NCBI RefSeq assembly: GCF_047246645.1
Contig: NZ_JBFOKR010000017.1
Span: 1-64,000 of the forward strand
DNA length: 64,000 nucleotides
DNA from: Ferdinandcohnia sp047246645
GTDB lineage: Bacteria; Bacillota; Bacilli; Bacillales; Bacillaceae_L
Direction of reading: 5' to 3'
Shown here: piece after piece, positions 60,475 to 64,000 of the stretch
Layout: each line of letters opens with the position of its first letter
How positions within the stretch are numbered: position 1 is the first letter of the stretch
The notes under the pieces: model-generated
Told to the model about the DNA's origin: nothing
The model's database searches: none
The model's input: only the letters and a program-made list of their open reading frames with translations
Made by a program: the position numbers and the translations under genes

Positions 60475-61326
60475 TTATTTAACAGCACCAGCTGTAGCCC
60501 CTGCAATCATGTATTTCTGCACAATAAATGTAAAGATGATAACTGGCATTGATACTAATAGCGATAATGTTGCAATTGATACAGGGTTTGGTGAGAATGC
60601 ACCTAATAGTGTTTTCAAGTATACAGGTAATGGAATGACATCTGCTGTAGATGTTGCTGTAATAAAGTACGAGAATACAAATTCATTCCAAGATAGTAAG
60701 AATACATAGATTGCCCCTGCTGCTAAACCAGGTAGTGCAACCGGTAAAATAATTCGTGTAAACGCGTAAAACTTTGTTGCTCCCATTACTTGAGCTTGTT
60801 CCTCTAAATCAATTGGAATCGTTTGGAATACCCCAATTGCGATAAGTATGATGTACGGAAGTCCAAGCAATGTGTGTCCCATTGCTACCTTTAACGTGAT
60901 TGGAAGGTGATAGACGAAATCTAAATTAAAGAATTGAGCAACTGGTAGCACTGATGATACATCAGGGAACATACGAACAGATAATATTAAGAATAATACA
61001 ATTCCAATTCCCCAGAATTTAAAACGTGCCAATGCATACGCTGCCGGTGCACCTAATCCCATTGAAATAATGATTGTTAAAAATGCGATTTTTACACTAA
61101 ACCAAGCACTTGACCAGAATCGTCCATCGGACAAGTAGTAGTTGTACATTTCAAAGTTTGGATCAAACGGCCACCAAGGGATCGGATATTTCCCACCTGT
61201 GATCCAGCTTGCTCGGTCACTGATTGAATACTTAAACATGATATATATAGGAAACAACACGATTAAAATCGAGAAGACCATTAAAAATAGCCAAAATATC
61301 TTTTCTATGCTCCATTTTTTCTTCAT
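60475..61326 (-). CDS. Sugar ABC transporter permease (MalG type)
   Basis: AAGGAGGGG precedes the ATG. The 283-residue protein has six membrane helices and the EAA loop, QAQVMGATKFYAFTRIILPV, that contacts the ATPase. The C-terminus (MIAGATAGAVK) is the usual MalG-type end. Together with the MalF-type partner it forms the CUT1 channel. Confidence 0.93.
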   Translation of the reverse strand: MKKKWSIEKIFWLFLMVFSILIVLFPIYIMFKYSISDRASWITGGKYPIPWWPFDPNFEMYNYYLSDGRFWSSAWFSVKIAFLTIIISMGLGAPAAYALARFKFWGIGIVLFLILSVRMFPDVSSVLPVAQFFNLDFVYHLPITLKVAMGHTLLGLPYIILIAIGVFQTIPIDLEEQAQVMGATKFYAFTRIILPVALPGLAAGAIYVFLLSWNEFVFSYFITATSTADVIPLPVYLKTLLGAFSPNPVSIATLSLLVSMPVIIFTFIVQKYMIAGATAGAVK

Positions 61327-61338
61327 TTTGTCCCCTCC

Positions 61339-62259
61339 TTACACTCTTACTAAGAGGTCGTTTACTTTTTTCAATAGCCAGTTCAAGAATAATGTAAAGA
61401 TAACGATCAAGATAATTAAGATTATACCGATTGCTGCTGCCATTCCCGGATTGTTCAATTGTACGAAATATTTCTCGATCAATACGCCCAAAATCGGATA
61501 TGACGGTGCTAAGATATACGGGAATATGAATTCTTTCCATGCTTCGATAGAACGTAGAACTAATACCGAAGAAATCGCCGGGATTAATAGTGGAACAGTT
61601 ATATACATGAATTGTCTTACACTATTTGCACCCATTGTCTTAGCTGCTTCATATTGAGATTCATCGATAGATTGTAGACCCGCTAATAAAATTAGCATTG
61701 AAATCGGCGTGTCACGCCATACTTTACCAAGGATGGATAATCCCATCGCAAGTGTTTCATTACTTAAGAAAGAGATTTCATGATCTACAATTGCAGGAAA
61801 CCAGCTATAATCACCCATTAACAGGCTTGTTATATGTCCACCCTTTGAGAATAGTAATAATAGCGTTGATGTCGTTACAATAGTTGGAATTGCAAGGGGT
61901 AATAGAAAAATACTTCGTACAATTCCTCTTCCTTTAAAACTCTTGTTGACAATCATCGCTGTCACTAGACCAGTTATAAGTTGAAGAGGGGTAGAAATGA
62001 TAACAAACATAAATGTTCTAGAAAATGCATCTTTAAATTCTTCACTGCTTGTTAAGTCTACAAAGTTTTGAATAGTTGGGCTTGCTTCTGCCATCCCACC
62101 TACATAAGTTGTTAAAGACATTTGTATGATAAAGAAAACAATAATTAGGAAAAACGCTAGTATATAGAGAAAGCCCGGTATTAACGTGAATATCAAAAAG
62201 GAGTTCTTTTTGATCGTTTCTACGAAGCTTCGTTTTTCTTCTCTAACTGATAGATCCAT
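61339..62259 (-). CDS. Sugar ABC transporter permease (MalF type)
   Basis: GGGGGATC precedes the ATG. The 306-residue protein has six membrane helices and the EAA loop EAAKTMGANSVRQFMYITVP. It lies between the solute-binding protein and the MalG-type permease, twelve bases before the latter, in the standard CUT1 gene order. Confidence 0.93.
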   Translation of the reverse strand: MDLSVREEKRSFVETIKKNSFLIFTLIPGFLYILAFFLIIVFFIIQMSLTTYVGGMAEASPTIQNFVDLTSSEEFKDAFSRTFMFVIISTPLQLITGLVTAMIVNKSFKGRGIVRSIFLLPLAIPTIVTTSTLLLLFSKGGHITSLLMGDYSWFPAIVDHEISFLSNETLAMGLSILGKVWRDTPISMLILLAGLQSIDESQYEAAKTMGANSVRQFMYITVPLLIPAISSVLVLRSIEAWKEFIFPYILAPSYPILGVLIEKYFVQLNNPGMAAAIGIILIILIVIFTLFLNWLLKKVNDLLVRV

Positions 62260-62288
62260 AAACGATCCCCCATTCCAAAAGATTAACT

Positions 62289-62313
62289 GAAAGAGGGGGA
62301 CAACCCCTCTTTC
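62289..62313 (-). promoter_or_regulatory. Intercistronic hairpin after the solute-binding protein gene
   Basis: GAAAGAGGGG and CCCCTCTTTC form a ten-base stem without a T run. Such hairpins often stabilise the upstream mRNA so that the binding protein is made in excess over the permeases. Confidence 0.55.
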
Positions 62314-62328
62314 GAATTAATCAATCTA

Positions 62329-63792
62329 TTACTTGTTTAATTCTTGTGATTTAGGACCGTATACTTCAGAAAGTCCTTGTTCCACTGTGTATTTTCCATC
62401 AACTACAATGTCGTACCATGCATCTAAATATGTTTGTACATATTCTGGCCATGTTGGTACTTGTGGCATTTTTTGAACGCCTTCTTCTACTTGACGATTT
62501 GCTACATCAAATACCTCTTGCATCCATTCATCAGCGAAAGTTCCACCAAGGTCTTCTACGATATCCTTACGAACAGGCATCATACCAAATTGTTGAGCTT
62601 CTGCTTTATGGTTTTCAGCATTTGTAATCCAACGAGCTAATTCATAAGATAATTCTGCATCTGGAGTTGAAGTTGGGATACCCCACCAGAATCCAGCTAA
62701 TTGTGAACCGTGTGTACCTTCGCGAACAGGTTGTCCATTTTCAAGGTCCATTGATACACCTTTTGGCATAATTGCTAATCCCATATCATCTGGATCAGCT
62801 AAGTAACCAGTCATGCTTGGGTCAGAACCACCGTGGATAAAGAATGCATCGATTTGGTGCATGAATGCTAGATATACTTTACCGTTTGCCATTGCTTGCC
62901 AGATACCGCCGCCTGACCAGCCTTCTTCCCACATACCTGGGTTATAAATACCATTTTCTTTGAAGAATACTTCCCACTTGAACATATCTTGAACAGGTTG
63001 AGAATTCATATCAAGAATGTCTTCAGGAGTTCCACCAGCTTGGTATACTTTTGTTACTAACTCAGTTGTTGTTCCTTCATACTTTTGTGCACGGTGAGCA
63101 ATTCTTGGTTCTTTTGAACCGTCATACTCTGTGTTTGACCAGTAGTAACCTACAACAGCAAGGTCATACCAATCCCACTCGTTTGGATCTGCTTCTAATG
63201 CATAGTCAGTTGGTAGACCTGCACCGTTTTCAGCCTTAAACATGTCCTGGATGTCTTTTTCAAACTTTGTCCAGTTATCTACTGCATCTTGAACTTTAGA
63301 TTTTACATATAATAATGTGTTTGTTTCGATTTTTCTTGGGATGTAATATGGCTTCCCATTAATCGTTCCCATTTCTACAGAGATATCAGTATACTCTTTT
63401 AAATCTTCATGTACTTTTTCACCTGCTGCAGTTTCAAGGTCCATGATTAGTCCTTTTTCTACATATGGTACTAAGTCAGAGTGTAATGTCTTTACAAGAC
63501 CCACTGTGTTCTTGTCTTTATCAAGCTTTAGTACGTTTTCAAGGTCAACACCTGACTCATACGTACGAACGTTAACTTTTACTCCGTATTCTTTTTCAAA
63601 TGACTTAATAATGTTTTCTCTAAACCACTTATCTTGTGCTTCCATCATACGAATGTATAATGTAATTTCATCCGTCTTGAACTCTTTTCCTGATCCTTTT
63701 GAAGCGTTTGAATCAGAACCTCCGCTTGCGCAGCCTGCTAAAATGCCTACAGATAGCATTGCAATCATTACGATTGAAAAGAACTTTTTCAT
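62329..63792 (-). CDS. Sugar ABC transporter solute-binding lipoprotein
   Basis: AGGGGGAA precedes the ATG. The 487-residue protein has a lipoprotein signal with LAGC (Cys21) and the family-1 solute-binding fold: an early LYIRMMEAQDKWFREN, FEKEYGVKVNVRTY and a Trp-rich sugar pocket (EEGWSGGGIWQAMANGKV, AGFWWGIPTSTPDAEL). It captures a sugar or oligosaccharide outside the membrane for the CUT1 permeases. The gene is the first complete one of the operon, 43 bases after the stop of the upstream partial gene. Confidence 0.94.
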   Translation of the reverse strand: MKKFFSIVMIAMLSVGILAGCASGGSDSNASKGSGKEFKTDEITLYIRMMEAQDKWFRENIIKSFEKEYGVKVNVRTYESGVDLENVLKLDKDKNTVGLVKTLHSDLVPYVEKGLIMDLETAAGEKVHEDLKEYTDISVEMGTINGKPYYIPRKIETNTLLYVKSKVQDAVDNWTKFEKDIQDMFKAENGAGLPTDYALEADPNEWDWYDLAVVGYYWSNTEYDGSKEPRIAHRAQKYEGTTTELVTKVYQAGGTPEDILDMNSQPVQDMFKWEVFFKENGIYNPGMWEEGWSGGGIWQAMANGKVYLAFMHQIDAFFIHGGSDPSMTGYLADPDDMGLAIMPKGVSMDLENGQPVREGTHGSQLAGFWWGIPTSTPDAELSYELARWITNAENHKAEAQQFGMMPVRKDIVEDLGGTFADEWMQEVFDVANRQVEEGVQKMPQVPTWPEYVQTYLDAWYDIVVDGKYTVEQGLSEVYGPKSQELNK

Positions 63793-63835
63793 GAAGGATT
63801 TCCCCCTAAATATTTTTATATGTTTTAAGTAGTAG

Positions 63836-64000
63836 TTACTTCAAAACCTTTTTTAAGATTGATTCTTTAGTAGTATGTCTGCCCAAATCAATAGTTCTTA
63901 TTAATCTTCTTGCCGCTTTTTCTAGTAACTCTTCCCCTGTTTCCATTGCAACCGGGAGTGTCATGACTTGGTCAACAATTGGTACTACAAGATAAATCCC
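63836..64000 (-). CDS. C-terminal end of an upstream gene (partial; possibly LacI-type regulator)
   Basis: The last 54 codons are visible up to the stop at 63836-63838, starting GIYLVVPIVDQVMTLPVAME and ending in SILKKVLK. The frame is open to the window edge. The pattern (a strand, then a helix with TGEELLEKAARRLI) is compatible with the end of a LacI/GalR regulator placed before a CUT1 operon, but too little is visible to be sure. Confidence 0.5.
   Translation of the reverse strand, partial: GIYLVVPIVDQVMTLPVAMETGEELLEKAARRLIRTIDLGRHTTKESILKKVLK

Overview
The window looks like the chromosome of a low-GC, spore-forming Bacillaceae member (Bacillus sensu lato). The grounds are AGGAGG-type ribosome binding sites with frequent TTG and GTG starts, a Spo0A-type DNA-binding domain, a CapA/CapB/CapC tyrosine phosphoregulation trio, a UgpC/MsmX-type sugar ABC system, and long perfect hairpin terminators. 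No rRNA, tRNA, CRISPR array or intact insertion sequence was recognised, and the species cannot be named from the sequence alone.

Positions 1-13,000 are accessory and partly decayed. They hold a membrane protein and a second membrane-anchored protein with related 'PDG...NN' tails, an XRE regulator with a small partner, a VanY-type D,D-carboxypeptidase, a DUF4349 lipoprotein, a secreted M14 carboxypeptidase, several very small genes, and an orphan Spo0A-type DNA-binding protein without a receiver domain. Among them are relics: a flavoprotein C-terminus, a second vanY 3' fragment, a comM/yifB gene that ends just before its Walker A motif, and a frameshifted galE N-terminus.

Positions 13,025-37,650 on the minus strand form one exopolysaccharide or capsule locus. 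Read in its own direction it runs: chain-length/kinase adaptor, tyrosine kinase, PHP tyrosine phosphatase, a structured leader RNA (candidate EAR element), a membrane 4,6-dehydratase, GalU, a second structured gap, PIG-L deacetylase, formyltransferase, initiating phosphoglycosyl transferase, heparinase-like protein, glycosyltransferase, SDR, UDP-ManNAc dehydrogenase, UDP-GlcNAc 2-epimerase, acetyltransferase, two glycosyltransferases, Wzy polymerase, another glycosyltransferase, an asparagine-synthase-like ligase, Wzx flippase, UDP-galactopyranose mutase and the galE relic. The set predicts a Wzx/Wzy polymer with N-acetylmannosaminuronic acid and galactofuranose, possibly N-formylated and amide-modified. 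Spo0A-box-like sequences lie in the promoter region.

Positions 37,900-42,200 carry small unrelated genes, a Nudix hydrolase, a DUF2628 protein, an acyltransferase-3 protein and a 14-copy, about 20-bp phased tandem array. Positions 42,376-55,203 hold six secreted or anchored proteins that end in the same aromatic cell-wall/glucan-binding repeat module. Four are leucine-rich-repeat paralogues sharing a promoter motif, one has an unrecognised N-terminal region, and one is a LysM/GH18 hydrolase. An M50 protease pair and a relic of another copy sit between them.

Positions 55,365-64,000 on the minus strand are a carbohydrate uptake and use operon: partial upstream gene, solute-binding lipoprotein, two permeases, ATPase, glycoside hydrolase, ROK kinase and mannose-6-phosphate isomerase. 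This order points to import and breakdown of a mannose-containing oligosaccharide.
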